Shown in pieces: positions 33,905-44,519 of a stretch of DNA of 64,000 nucleotides (the stretch's first letter is position 1; each line of letters starts with the position of its first letter). The stretch is from Pararge aegeria. Taxonomy: Eukaryota; Arthropoda; Insecta; Lepidoptera; Nymphalidae. The stretch is taken from the NCBI RefSeq assembly GCF_905163445.1, contig NC_053184.1, forward strand, positions 4,402,001 through 4,466,000. Direction: 5' to 3'. Made by a program: the position numbers and the translations under genes. Below the pieces are notes generated by a model. The model was not told the origin of the DNA and did not search any database. It saw only the letters and a program-made list of their open reading frames with translations.

Positions 33905-34304
33905 GAATTTGTTGGCTTGCCTCGGAATAAGGCTCCGCTAGGAAGAGTTTGAACTCAAGGGCTCGAATCGTGGCCTAAGGGCGTCTCATGTGAGGCCAAA
34001 CCTCGGCTAAGGCGACGATTGGAGTTACGGGGTTTCAGACGGTGATTAGTCAGACCGCCTCCGAGGCCGTGGTGTGAACACGAAGCCTTTCTTCTTCGCC
34101 GGCAAAGACGCTCTGCAGAAGTTGATTGTGTGTCCTAATAGGAAGCGTTGCCAGTAGCAATCTGATCGACAGGGTCGTGAATTTATGACTAAGAATACCG
34201 GCTCGCAAGTACAGACGAGCCGGCGTCCGGAAAAGAGCTCGATCCGGGACTCACCGCACTGTACTCTTTCGTGGGCCATTGCAGCGGCCGAGTTGTAAAC
34301 TATA
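33905..34304 (+). repeat. GC-rich block joined to an RTE end
   Basis: Sharply more GC-rich than its surroundings. Blocks include GGGGTTTCAGACGGTGATTA, TCTTCTTCGCCGGCAAAGAC and a GGCTCG-CAAGTACAGA-CGAGCC hairpin near 34200. A 149-codon minus frame spans 34046-34495 and continues across the RTE end in antisense, so I regard it as a shadow. I infer a 5' untranslated or leader region of a LINE, possibly the same RTE, but do not recognise it. Confidence 0.45.
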
Positions 34305-34492
34305 TCGTAACTGGCAATAGGCAGGGTACATAGCTTAGAGAACAGATGGACGTTGGGATCCCTAGGAGCTGTAGTGGCGACCTCGCACTGGTAAACGTAG
34401 CGTTGGTCGCCCCCATAGAGCTGGACGTACGACATCAAGCGTGCGTAGGAAACTGCTGGACACAAGCTGCGCAGAACCATGGAATATAGAAC
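34305..34492 (+). mobile_element. RTE LINE 3' end, family D, worn copy
   Basis: ATCGTAACTGGCAATAGGCA, GGTACATAGC, ACAGATGGACGTTGGGATCC, ACGTAGCGTTGGTCGCCCCC, GACATCAAGCGTGCG and CAAGCTGCGCAGAACCATGG follow the RTE C-terminal series W-WAGHIA, DGRWGP, RSVGRP, DDIKR and QAAQNRG, with several frame breaks. It reaches further upstream than the other copies. The ATG tail is absent. Confidence 0.8.
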
Positions 34493-35271
34493 CACATAGA
34501 CCTATGCCTGCCTGCCTGTTATGATGACCACGCTCATTCGATTTTCATAACGCAACAAAAGAAGGCTAACATACAAAATAATAGGAAATATTTTATTCGA
34601 GGATAAAATAGTGTTTATAATCCGTTTATATAACATTTTGTTTCCAATATTCAATAACTGCTCATATCCTACTATTTTGATACGAGGGCCTCGTTCTAAA
34701 CATTCCAGGCACGTCCTCACTGTCTTAACATCTGGATCGTTTCTCGCTGTAGTGTTCTCAACTAGTTTTGATATTGGTTTGTTATTCTTAAGCACGCTTG
34801 GACTGTTTTTATTTGTGAGGTCTTTATAAAAAATAAACATTTAACTAATACTATAATTATTATGTACACAACGATACAAAATAACTGTACGCATATAGGA
34901 TATTGTTTACAAATATTTTCCTTTACGTACTAATATCTTGTCAAACAATGGGCATCGACTGCTTTACATAGATCGTGTGGAATGAGTTCCAAATCAGCCT
35001 AGAAACCACGAAGAAGTCAATATTATGCATGCATGACAAAAATACCACAAAAATTTGAGGCAACTTAGAAACTTATAAAAGACTTAAAATTTAAATTGAA
35101 TTCCAGTATTTAAGCAGGTTACCTACCTATTTTAGGTTTTTCCTAAGAATTATGATAAGGTATTAGTTACTTGGAAAAATAACACTTAGAAAGCAGTAAA
35201 ATAAATCTTAGTCAAAAGGGACGGCACGGAGAAAATCTAAGCTCAAAGAACCCTGACACGAAAATAAAACG
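34493..35271. other. Unassigned stretch
   Basis: A 112-codon minus frame (34502-34840) and a 72-codon plus frame overlap; neither shows a domain and both are F/L/I/N-rich. Confidence 0.4.
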
Positions 35272-35412
35272 GCAAAGATTCAGGCGTTAGTCAGTTAATT
35301 TAAACGTCGGTCGGAAAAACCAGCTGTTCACCAATTAACGGGTCAACTCATTAAATTACTCCGCACCGCTTTTGCTTGCTTAGTACTTTATAATATGTAC
35401 TTATGTTTTCGC
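35272..35412 (+). repeat. Family L repeat, copy 2
   Basis: GTCAGTTAATTTAAACGTCG, AGCTGTTCACCAATTAACGG and GTCAACTCATTAAATTACTC then CGCACCGC align with 11855-11995. Confidence 0.75.
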
Positions 35413-35686
35413 CGTGTTAAATTCTGAAAGGGCGTAAAAAGGAACACTTTTTTGTTTTAAAAATTGAAAAGCTTTTAACGAAAAACGTGATGGAATCCTT
35501 GGTCTTTGATTGTCCATTTAAAATTAAATTATATGTAGGCACCTACTCTTTACCGATTCTTTTTGGCATATCACAAAAAAACCAATTAAATTAAACACAC
35601 CACTATCGATTCAACCACTGTAGACAATAATTTAAGCAAATGGAATTTAGAATTTTTTGCGGATATTTTTCTTTAGCAAACAAAGT

Positions 35687-35718
35687 AGTTTAAGTCAAGG
35701 GGTGACTTGACTTAAACT
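35687..35718. repeat. Hairpin, 13-bp perfect arms
   Basis: AGTTTAAGTCAAG and CTTGACTTAAACT are reverse complements with a 6-nt loop. Confidence 0.85.
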
Positions 35719-36039
35719 GCTCAAGTGTATTATTGTTAAGTCAATTTAATTATTGAGTTGTATTAATGTTTAATTTGATTGGAAGATATGGTTGAAAATA
35801 AGCAAAAATACATTTCGAAGACTATTCTCGCTTTGCTGTCACTGAAAATTCGTTAGCGATGCTTCAATTTAGGCTTAACAGCTGTATTGAATTTCACAAA
35901 CAAAATACAGTTAGTAATTACACAATATTCAATTAATACTGAGAATTGATTAAAACAAAATAACGTCAATCAAAAAAAAAATCGTGAAAACAAGAATTCA
36001 GTAAAATTAAAGTCAGATGTTCTCGTGATACCAGGCTCA
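35719..36039. other. Unassigned AT-rich stretch
   Basis: No recognised element. Confidence 0.4.
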
Positions 36040-36130
36040 GTGAATTATATTTTCAAAGAGAACGAAAATTTTACACTGGATCTCATTAAACTTTTTCGCA
36101 ACTCAATTTACTTCTTACTGAGGGTTTATT
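36040..36130 (+). repeat. Short dispersed repeat, copy 2
   Basis: ATTTTCAAAGAGAACGAAAA, CTCATTAAACTTTTTCGCAA and CTCAATTTACTTC align with 31060-31170. Confidence 0.5.
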
Positions 36131-36299
36131 TTCAAAGACATAGCTCTCATAGTTATATGCCGTATATGTCCATCCCTCTAGCTGTCTCTCAGAGTCACAC
36201 AATAATTATTTAACTTATTTGAAACGGATTATGAACTTTTACGTAACACATAATATGACATAATATGACATTTCGTTAGGAAATCTTCTGGAATATGAT

Positions 36300-36545
36300 A
36301 TATATTATTCCAGAGGATACCACCGCACCACGGGGAGACGCAGAGATTATGTCGGACTTGTACCGGCTAAAACCCCACGGTGCTCCAACAAGTCGCCTGG
36401 TCGCCACGGGAACGCTTCCGCATACAACCGCGACCCAGCTAGCGGCGCCCGCTGTGGCAGACCCTCCTCTAAGACCCTAAAATGACACTACAAATCGCCA
36501 AAGGGGGAACACAGGCTGCACATTCCAACCCGAGTACTTATCTCC
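36300..36545 (+). repeat. GC-rich repeat fragment
   Basis: Blocks GGGGAGACGCAGAGATTATG, CCGGCTAAAACCCCACGGTG, GCGGCGCCCGCTGTGGCAGA, CCCTCCTCTAAGACCCTAAA and TGCACATTCCAACCCGAGTA differ in composition from the surroundings and resemble text I recall as repeated in lepidopteran genomes. A 61-codon frame at 36295-36480 ends where that text continues, so I do not call a gene. Confidence 0.5.
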
Positions 36546-36957
36546 AAAGCAGTTTCCCACCTGCGTTAACTAATGTACTATTATTGTTGGTCCTAGTACG
36601 GTTTCTTTATCTTCTATGCGATCAAGTAAAATTCAGTAAAGCTTTTTCTTTAGAAAAGATACGTCTTACATATGATTGTCTTGATTATGAACATAGATAA
36701 CGATAAAAAGTAACTTTATTGTAACGAATAATATTCTATGCCTAAGAATGAATATTGCCTTTTTATTTTAAAATAATTTTTGCCATAAATTGTGTTATAT
36801 GTGAAACAGGTTTATGGTTTCGTGTACCTACTTATGTGTCCAACATACTTTGTAATTAAGTTTGGTAGACCAATTATCCAGGTGAACTAGACAAAGCATC
36901 TTGATAGTGCTTTTTCTTTTGGCTTGCTTTACTTTTGCCATTATTCAGGCTAATATC
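36546..36957. other. Unassigned stretch
   Basis: Nothing recognised. Confidence 0.4.
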
Positions 36958-37122
36958 TTCATCATCATCATCATCATCATATCAACCGATAGACGTCCAC
37001 TGCTGGATTTAGGTTTTTTTGGTAGGGAGTTCCAAATTCCACGGTTCTGTGCCGCTTGGATCCAGCGGCTACCTGCGGCGAGCTTAATGTCATCTATCCA
37101 AATCGTTGGGGGTTGACCAACG
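36958..37122 (-). mobile_element. RTE LINE 3' end, family D
   Basis: (ATC) run 36958-36980, ATCAACCGATAGACGTCCAC, then on the minus strand SRWIQAAQNRGIWNSL and W-DDIKLAAG in one frame. The terminal TYVQQWTSIG part is disrupted by a T-run insertion. Truncated just upstream of VGQPPT. Confidence 0.88.
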
Positions 37123-37791
37123 AAGGCTGATATCTTATTAATTAAAATATGATAGTTAAATAATAGTTAAAAGCCCTATATACTGAATAGCCTGTTAGTT
37201 ACTTCTTAATGAAAAGCTTTCTTACCTAAACGCGAATCGATTAGGTAAATTAAAATCAGTTCTTTAGTTTCAGAGTTAACTGATAAAAAAACAAACAAAT
37301 AAATTCTTAAAACAATCACAAAGAATAGACTCACACCCGGAAATTTGGTAGACTATACATACCTTTTAAATTTTATATATTATGTTTGTTCTAAATACTT
37401 TTAGCCAGAAATATGTAACTTCTACGGGGCATACCGTATAAATATCTAATAGATTTCAGTATATTTGCTTACCTATCTTAAATGATTTAATCATACATAT
37501 AATCATAATTATGAAACGATTGCCTAGTAACGTAAGTAAATATTAGTTATTGTAAAGGCAGTTCCAGTTTCATATATTGCTTAATGGTGATTTGTATATC
37601 TAAAGGAAATAACGCTTGTTTTGTTTCATATGTATAAAATGAAACATTTTGTAAAGTTATTTTGATGCAAACCACCCTGTACTTCGATAGAAGTATACGT
37701 AATAAAATATACGTCTCAGATTTGAATAAAAAAGTGGAACTAATCCTAAAGAAACAAATCCTTAAACATTAGAAGTAAGAATAAACTTACA
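37123..37791. other. Unassigned AT-rich stretch
   Basis: No element recognised upstream of the LINE. Confidence 0.4.
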
Positions 37792-37983
37792 GTGCAATAT
37801 ACTAGGTTACATAAAATTCATAATTCGTTTAAAGGAAATTGCATACAATTCTACAATAAACTACCAATTGACATCTTGGAGATGTCTCTTAAAAAGTTCA
37901 AAGTTTGTATTAAACGTAAGCTTATAGAAAAGTCCTATTATAGTATAAAGGACTACGTAAACGATAAAAAAGCTTGGGTGTAA
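37792..37983 (+). pseudogene. LINE reverse-transcriptase C-terminal remnant, family E
   Basis: About 60 codons open to a stop at 37981-37983, reading FYNKLPIDILEMSLKKFK, IKRKLIEKSYYSIKDYV and NDKKAW. This is the C-terminal end found in jockey-like non-LTR retrotransposons of Lepidoptera, as I recall them. The same series is seen broken at 46700 (FYNKLPDDILDMSLNK) and 52290 (RKLIEKSYFSIKDYV). The frame is intact, but polymerase and endonuclease domains are absent, so it is a 5'-truncated copy. The 3' UTR follows directly. Confidence 0.75.
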
Positions 37984-38248
37984 ATTATTGCTCTAACCAG
38001 GTTGCTCTTCTAATAATTTAAAATGGCATTGTGAGATGGTGATAACAAAAAAAAAAAACACCCGGCTAAGTTTGATGTGGGCTTTTTCTTAGACCGGGAC
38101 GCGTTTGGAACCCTCGTAGCTTTAGTTTTAAGTTTACGAATGTGGCTATCGCCATCATCTCACTCCCGTGTAATTCTTATGTACGCATCAAAAGTGCCAC
38201 CTGTGGGCCTACTTGAATAAAGATATTTTTGACTTTGACTTTGACTTT
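37792..38248 (+). mobile_element. Non-LTR retrotransposon 3' end, family E
   Basis: C-terminal codons, then a 3' UTR with GTGAGATGGTGATAACAAAA, TCTTAGACCGGGACGCGTTT and CGCATCAAAAGTGCCACCTG, a poly(A) signal AATAAA at 38216-38221, and a (TTTGAC)n tail at 38229-38248. This is the most complete of four copies (others 25665, 46700, 52290). Confidence 0.85.
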
Positions 38249-39214
38249 AAAGGTGGAAACCCTACATTTACAGTGTGGAGTGTCCAGGCAGTTTCAATAC
38301 GAGTTAGTGAGCTCAATTAGTTAACACGAGGACGTATGAGTAAGCTTCAGATCCCTTATTCCTAAAATCATGAGCGTATTTACCCTAGGGCCAAAAGGGT
38401 CATTTCCCGAGCGGCAGGCTACGCGGGGCTGCGCAAGCAGAAGTTTAGAGTTAATGTAATTTTTATCCCGGAAAAATGCATAGTTCCTATGCAATAGAGT
38501 TAAAGTTTAAAAAGTCACCACGCTGAACGTTTTTGCATTTATCACTTTAGGTAGTGGGGATATAGAGATACAGTGAAGTACTCAAGCGAACGAAACCGCC
38601 GGCAGTTCCAGTATTAATAAATGTGTTTCAGTTTATTTCTTCACATCTTTGTTTCTTAATTTAAATTAACAAACTGTTGGATATTATTTTACGATACTAA
38701 TTTTTTTGTTTTTCTTTTTTCATTAATTTATGTGGCGGCCACAGAATTAAGAACATACAGAACCCTAATTCAGCCATTATTTAATGCAGTGCATTGTGTC
38801 CAAAAACAGGGTAAACGTACCGCGCTCGTATCATTTCGCACCCCTGGAATGTTACTAGGTTCACAAACTTTCCCATGTTATGGTAACAGTTTCGCAGATT
38901 ATAGGTAAAATAATAACTGTTAAATGCTACATGGAATAAAGTGACTAACCACCTGTTCGAGGAACGCTACTAAAGTGGAGTAGAATGTTTCTGCTTTGTT
39001 TAAACCGTCTTGTAATTTTAGATACCAGCCCGGAGTTAGAAAAGTGGCATTGGCCACTACACAGGACTGGAACATGACGCTCTAACTTTCCTTTCACCTG
39101 TTTGAGAGAGGAAGCTTAGCTTGCTTAGCTGACAACGGCTAAACTATAACAAATATAATATGCCCACGTTAAATTTAATAACACAATTATCAAGCGAAAG
39201 CTTACTCCCCGCTG
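38249..39214. other. Unassigned stretch
   Basis: A somewhat GC-richer patch near 38370-38440. No exon or element recognised. Confidence 0.4.
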
Positions 39215-39440
39215 GATAACTTAAGCGAAACAGAGAAAATCGTTTAATAAAATCTGAATAAGTCCCCCGTCACACAACAATGCCGGCAAGGAAGCATTCT
39301 GCAATTCAGTGAACGGCTGGTGCAAACGAAAAATGGGGGTAGAAATAAAATGCTAAAGAAGGTAACAATTGAGGCACAGAATATAATTGTCGCGTAGTAT
39401 TCGAGAGAGTTCTTAAATTTTCTAAACATTACGGTGACGG
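39215..39440 (-). repeat. Family J repeat, contiguous copy
   Basis: On the minus strand: AACTCTCTCGAATAC, TTTATTTCTACCCCCATTTT, TGAATTGCAGAATGCTTCCT, TTGCCGGCATTGTTGTGTGA, GGACTTATTCAGATTTTATT. It joins the segment seen at 10725 to that seen at 10156, so family J is at least about 330 bp long. A 98-codon minus frame overlaps (39244-39540) without a domain. Confidence 0.7.
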
Positions 39441-39785
39441 CCAGTAAAATTTGTAATTGTTGGGAGCTCTGCACTCGAAATTGTAGACGAGTACATATAC
39501 CTGGGACACACGATCCAGTTAAGCAGTTAAGTAGGTCCATTTTCGAGAAAGAGGTGAGCAGCCAACTCGGATGGGCAGCGTTCGGGAAACTTCGGCAGTG
39601 GACTGTGAGTAGTCAAACTAAACGGCCAAACTAGTAACTGGTATTGCCGTTTTTTGATACTAGATTGCGCTACGTTAATGGCATAAGAGTACAGAACTGC
39701 TGATGCTATGTTAAGAAAGAAATATCAATATAAAATATAACGTACAATACTTCAGTTACTACCTTAGGACTGTACATTATGCATA
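39441..39785. other. Unassigned stretch
   Basis: 39460-39600 is less AT-rich and has a 66-codon plus frame with CNWELCTRNCRRVHIPGT, which faintly recalls reverse-transcriptase text ('EYIYLGQ') in another frame. Too weak to call. Confidence 0.35.
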
Positions 39786-39995
39786 CCTCTAATCGGTTTC
39801 TACACGACATCATACCGGAACGCTAAATCGCTCAGCGGCACGTCTTTGTCGGTACGATGGTAACTAGGCACGGCTGAAGCCTCCCACCAGAGCAGAGAAA
39901 ATTCAGAAATTATAATTTCCCAAATTTCCCAGGGTTCAACCTCCGTTGACCGGAACCTCGCACTCGAATTCACAGCGCTTACCATTGCGCCAAGT
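39786..39995 (-). mobile_element. Bm1-like SINE, family C, with head
   Basis: Best family C copy. The minus strand has A box TGGCGCAATGG (39982-39992) and a B box GGTTGAACCCT (39931-39941), then GGAGGCTTCAGCCGTGCC, ACCATCGTACCGACAAAGAC, GTGCCGCTGAGCGATTTAG, GTTCCGGTATGATGTCGTGT and AGAAACCGATTAGAGG. This order is what I remember of the Bombyx Bm1 SINE; the name needs a database check. Truncated at the 3' end. Confidence 0.8.
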
Positions 39996-40489
39996 AAGAT
40001 AAACGGACTGTAATATTTAAGCCAAGCTTACAATCGAAAAAAGTGAATTACAATTTATACAGCAACAAGAATGCCATACAAACCAAAGTAATACTATCTA
40101 ACTAGTACACACTACATGTAGTATGTACGTAGTAGTTAGGTTGTATTACTCGGTATATAGTGCAATCCAAAACCGTAGAATCTAAAGCCAGTTAAACTGG
40201 GAATGCGAATCACGTACAGATGTCATCTTGACGGTACAGGAAGCTCAACGGGCTATAGACTTCCACCTAATGGCCTGAAATACAATGCGGTTGGAATTGC
40301 TATCGAAAAATCTTGAACGAACCGTTTAGGGTTGCTAGTTTCGAATTTAAGATTTTGAGCAATTTCAACAGTATTTTACAAGAGCTGAACTGAACTATTT
40401 TTATCTAGGGCTATAAGAGCCGTTAAGAGAGTGTTTATTTTTTTAAGCTTTGCAATAAACTGGCGCTTTCCACAGTCACTCGTCATGAC
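39996..40489. other. Unassigned stretch
   Basis: TACACACTACATGTAGTATG near 40105 has local symmetry. Nothing else recognised. Confidence 0.4.
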
Positions 40490-40612
40490 TACTAATATGC
40501 CGTAAGAAAAGTAGTTCTTGCTGCTAAGGCCGTCTTTTGTATCCTACTTTTTTATATTTTTTTCTATTTGTGGAGTACAAATAAAGTGTATAAATAAATA
40601 AATAAATAAGTT
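40490..40612 (+). mobile_element. LINE-type 3' end, family F, (AAAT)n tail
   Basis: CTTGCTGCTAAGGCCGTCTT, TTGTATCCTACTTTTTTA, CTATTTGTGGAGTACAAATA with AATAAAGTGT, then (AAATA)n. The end sequence is the same as at 56880-56945. Confidence 0.75.
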
Positions 40613-41159
40613 GTTTGTTGGAGAAACATGCCACAAGGTCGTTCGACATAGTTACATGGCGCACGTAGGTAATAACGGTACGTATCAGAAACGTGAATTA
40701 CTACCGATTTGTACGAGTTAATTGAATTTTAAAAATACAAGGAAACGATCGCATTACACTAAACTTAAGTCGAATGGTGACAGAGAAATAATTAACAAAT
40801 TGCATGTGATTTGCTTTAGTCAATTACGAATTACGGTTTTTTATTAGATCAACATTTTGGGAATGAATTCTGTTGAAATCAATCAAAATCAGTTTAAGTG
40901 GATACATCCTCCTTTTTCTGCTTTCAAGGAAATTTTCTTATATTTTGTGCAAAAATTGTCAACAAAGCTCCTGTCGACTCACGGCTGGGCAAAACTCCGT
41001 GCTGAATCCATTATAGGTTTATGAAAAATCCTTTCTTCTACAAAATTCAAAAGAACTCAATGTAATTTAAGCATAATTTTAGCTTTGGTTGCATTGTAAA
41101 ATTGAAATTGGAGAAGAGCATATTTTATTACTGACACTCTTTGTTTCCTTCATAAACTA
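40613..41159. other. Unassigned stretch
   Basis: AT-rich; nothing recognised. Confidence 0.4.
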
Positions 41160-41405
41160 AAATATACTACGAGAGAACACACACCGCACTCAAGCACTAG
41201 AACGACTGAAGAATATTTTTATGAATAATATACATAAATACTTATAATATACAGATAATGGGTGTTTATCATATACATTGAAAACCATTCATAAGGGTTT
41301 AATTCCCACAGCTGGAGAAATAAACATTTTACCAGTTGTGGGAATCAAACCTACAGACTTAGACTCAGAAAGACGGGCGTTGCCCACTAGGCCAATTGGC
41401 CGACA
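41160..41405 (-). mobile_element. Family A SINE with internal duplication
   Basis: Tail side AAATATACTACGAGAG, GAATATTTTTATGAATAATA, then head side GTTGCCCACTAGGCCAATTG with B box GGTTTGATTCCCA. A second, partial B-box-like TTTAATTCCCACAGCTGG at 41297-41315 shows that about 40 bp of the head region was duplicated. Confidence 0.8.
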
Positions 41406-41815
41406 ATCTTTGGTAGAACCACGATAAATAGATATATTTTACGTTCAAAAATACTTTTAAAGCAAGCCTACTTTTATTACAGAACAAATATGACCACATT
41501 TAATTGCTTTAATGTTAGAATAGCACTTTACTACATCACTACACTATCATCGCTTAAAGTAATATTATTGAAAATGTTGACGTGATTGTTTAATATGTAT
41601 ATAGCCCTTATTTTAAGGTCATCAAGATATTCCATATAAAACAGTAGTTTTAAAATAAAACTGAGTAAAGCAAGGGAACCTATCCTTAGCTACACGAAAC
41701 TGTAATTTAACTATAACAATAAAAATCAGCAAGTTATCTGGAAATGCATAACAAAAGGCGCTAATATAGCGAGAAGCATTGTCGCAAAGTCTGTGCATTG
41801 AGATTTCTGTGTCTG
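41406..41815. other. Unassigned stretch
   Basis: AT-rich; a 65-codon minus frame has no domain. Confidence 0.4.
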
Positions 41816-41861
41816 GCAATTTTCAGCCTTTTCTATAACTATTGAAAAGGCTGAGAATTGC
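41816..41861. repeat. Hairpin, 18-bp arms, at a family I border
   Basis: GCAATTTTCAGCCTTTTC pairs with GAAAAGGCTGAGAATTGC with one G-T wobble; loop 10 nt. The right arm is family I sequence (compare GAAAAGGCTGTAAATTGGC near 43204), so the left arm looks like a fold-back copy of it. Confidence 0.85.
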
Positions 41862-42005
41862 TGCATGGGCGCGCAAAAATTCAGGCCGAAGTTAAAACTA
41901 TGCAACGCGCGCCGTCACAAGCTACTCGTTTATTCTGAAGTTTCTAATTTTGTTTCGCGGCCACTCGCTGCAAACCTTGTTACAAGTTTAAATTGGCATT
42001 TCTCA
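41838..42005 (+). repeat. Family I dispersed repeat, copy 1
   Basis: GAAAAGGCTGAGAATTGC, AACTATGCAACGCGCGCCGT, CACAAGCTACTCGTTTATTC, TCGCGGCCACTCGCTGCAAA and TTACAAGTTTAAATTGGCAT. Same order at 43195-43355; the last blocks also at 42862-42948 (plus) and 63138-63240 (minus). All end at AAATTGGCAT followed by TTCT or similar, which looks like one fixed terminus. Class unknown. Confidence 0.8.
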
Positions 42006-42740
42006 GACCTAGTTTCATGAAATTGTGTCGAACTTCATTTTTTTTTAATTTTTATTCGATTTTACTCCGACTGAAAGTTAGCGCTGCTACGGAATGTCAC
42101 GTGAAGATGCAGTTTAAGGTCACTTCTATTTTCCATTTCAAAACCTTAAAATTTGGCAAAAGCAAAGGTTTTCTTTTTATAAGGAGGAAAGTAAATTTAG
42201 ACCTACCGATGCCAAGTTTAAACACTCTGGTAAGACACATTCATTTAGTTAATGCTACCATACAATGAACGAAGTTGCTATGAAGCAATTGGTTTCTTTT
42301 GTATTTATATAATAACTACTAATATTTAACTTGGAAAAGAGCATATTTTTCTTATCTTATTTTAATATTGGTTAATTATTTTAATTGGGTTTTAAATGAA
42401 GATTGTAAATTTTTCTCACAATATATTTTTCACAACTTTACTATAAAACTATCGTTATATTGTTTTTAAATTAATACCAGTTAACAAAAACTTTTTCAGT
42501 TAGGTAACAACAATATTTTTAGTTTTCGTTTAAACCACAGGTAATGGAAAAGAAAATGTATTCGAGTTACCTGCTTAACAATTTTAGATGTCTATTAAAA
42601 AGTCTAAAAAAAAAATTTTCATGGACTAGATTTGAAATTCAATAGCAAAGAAATAGTACAGTTCCCCAATAGGACTACAAGACGTTGGTAAGAGTAAACG
42701 TGCAGGGCAGAATAACAGACGCATTGTATAGTTTATTTTA
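42006..42740. other. Unassigned stretch
   Basis: A 91-codon plus frame (41993-42268) begins in family I and has no domain. Confidence 0.4.
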
Positions 42741-42861
42741 GTTCGGTCTTGTGGGAGGCTTTGGCCGTGGATACCACCCTACCGACAAAGACGTGCCGCT
42801 AAGCGATTTAGTGTTCCGGTGCTATGTTGCGTAGAAACCGATTAGGGGTATGACAGAATAC
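42741..42861 (+). mobile_element. Bm1-like SINE, family C, middle part
   Basis: GTGGGAGGCTTTGGCCGTGG, TACCACCCTACCGACAAAGA, CGTGCCGCTAAGCGATTTAG, GTTCCGGTGCTATGTTGCGT and AGAAACCGATTAGGGG. Flanked directly by a family I end. Confidence 0.82.
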
Positions 42862-42948
42862 CTACTTGTTTATTCTGAAGTTTTCAATTCACTTTCTCAG
42901 CCACTTACTGCACACCTCGTTTCAAGTTTAAATTGGCATGCCTCAATT
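42862..42948 (+). repeat. Family I repeat, 3' part
   Basis: CTTGTTTATTCTGAAGTTTT, CAGCCACTTACTGCACACCT and TTCAAGTTTAAATTGGCATG, matching 41920-42002. Confidence 0.8.
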
Positions 42949-43099
42949 GCTGTAAAATGATTTAGTATTGAATTTCTTTTTATGCATTCGCATATAAAAA
43001 AAAACTTAAGCGGTGATGGATTTTTAACTAAATGGACCAATGTATGTTGATTCAAGAGAGCTTGTATTGAATTGAATTTACTTTTAAATTGAATAATGC

Positions 43100-43355
43100 T
43101 AGCCGCTAGTTAATCGAAAAGGATTTATGCTTAGTTCGTATGAAAAGGCATTCATGTTCGGGTAAGAGTAAACTTGTAGCAAGGGCTTCGCATTGACGCA
43201 TTGAAAAGGCTGTAAATTGGCGCAGAAGTGTACAAAAAGTCAAACTGGAGATCTATGCAACGCCGTCACAGCTACTCGTCCATTCTGAAGTTTTTAATTC
43301 AGTTTCGCGGCCACTCACTGCAAACCTCATTACAAGTTTAAATTGGCATTTCTAA
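43100..43355 (+). repeat. Family I repeat, longest copy
   Basis: CATTCATGTTCGGGTAAGAG, TAAACTTGTAGCAAGGGCTT, CGCATTGACGCATTGAAAAG, then the blocks of copy 1 to TTACAAGTTTAAATTGGCAT at the end. It extends family I upstream by about 90 bp relative to 41838. Confidence 0.78.
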
Positions 43356-43429
43356 GTTTTAGTTATAGCAGTGGGCTTAATCTACAGTACCGGTAGAGTC
43401 TCACCTTTTGTTCTAATATTTTTATGATT

Positions 43430-43640
43430 TAAATTTTTAATAAAAAAAAAAATATCTGTAAAAAATATATAAATTTAAACACACCTACTTTCAATGTAGT
43501 ATATACCTTATTACATATGAAAGTACGTAAACACTTTGTTGTACACCACAGTAACTTATAATTATGGCAAAAAAATATTAAACTTAAATCTACGAGTAGT
43601 TTTGTAGAAATAGGTGGTCTTATCGCTAAAGAGCTATCTA
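43430..43640 (-). mobile_element. LINE-type 3' end, family F, worn
   Basis: CACTTTGTTGTACACCACAG and AGGTGGTCTTATCGCTAAAG are the family F blocks read from the 3' side. No AATAAA remains. Confidence 0.55.
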
Positions 43641-44519
43641 TTCGATACAACCTTTAAGTTAAGGAGATATTTAAAAATACTCAGACAGGTGGTGTTTATT
43701 GTTCTCCAAGTCAAGCTCTTTCATATTCAGGGTGTTGTGAAAAAAATCCACCACAACCACAAACATTATATTTTAGAGTAAGGGTAAAGACTCGAAAAGT
43801 TAGTCACGCATTTAGTTATCGACTTATTTAACGTCGGTTAACCAGAGTAGTAAACTTATTTCCGCTTCAATTTGACATAATCTCACCAATCCATAAAACA
43901 TACAATCAATCACACCACAAAAACAAAAAATACAGATAGATTGTAACATAATCCAGCAATATGGATTTCGCATCGAAAAGTAATTGATGTTACAAAATGG
44001 AACGTTAAGTCGCCCATTTATACACGTAGCACGTAGGCACGGGGACCTATATTTTTGCAAAAAATATGATCTCCCGTTACATTTGGTGTGCGAACTTGAT
44101 TACCGCTGCTTTGACAGACGCATTCTGTTCAAAATATTAAGATCATTTTAGACTGAGTACAATTGTTAAGTCGGCGCAAGGTAAAGCGTAATAATAACTT
44201 AGACTCTTTTAACCTTCGCTGTTATATGAGGAAGGTAGTTATGTCCATTTTGACTAAACCTAGGAAACGCTATTATATCAAAGGCCTAAACATTTGGGTG
44301 ATGCGTAGATATCAAAACGTTTCACCAAATTTTAGATGATGACTAACGTTAGGCGCCATCTAAAGTTTGTACACCGATTTCGCAGAGCGTAATGTTTAGG
44401 GAACTTGTAAACTGACAGTTGACAGATGAAAAAAATATAAATTCGGTTTTTTTTAATAATTAATCTTAAATCCATACGAAAATGAAAAATATGAAAATAC
44501 AAACACATAATCCATTATC
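43641..44519. other. Unassigned stretch
   Basis: No exon or element recognised. Confidence 0.4.

Noticed and set aside
34046..34495. 149-codon minus-strand open frame, the longest in the window
   Set aside because: It is antisense to recognisable RTE C-terminal sequence and crosses the junction with the GC-rich block; no domain.
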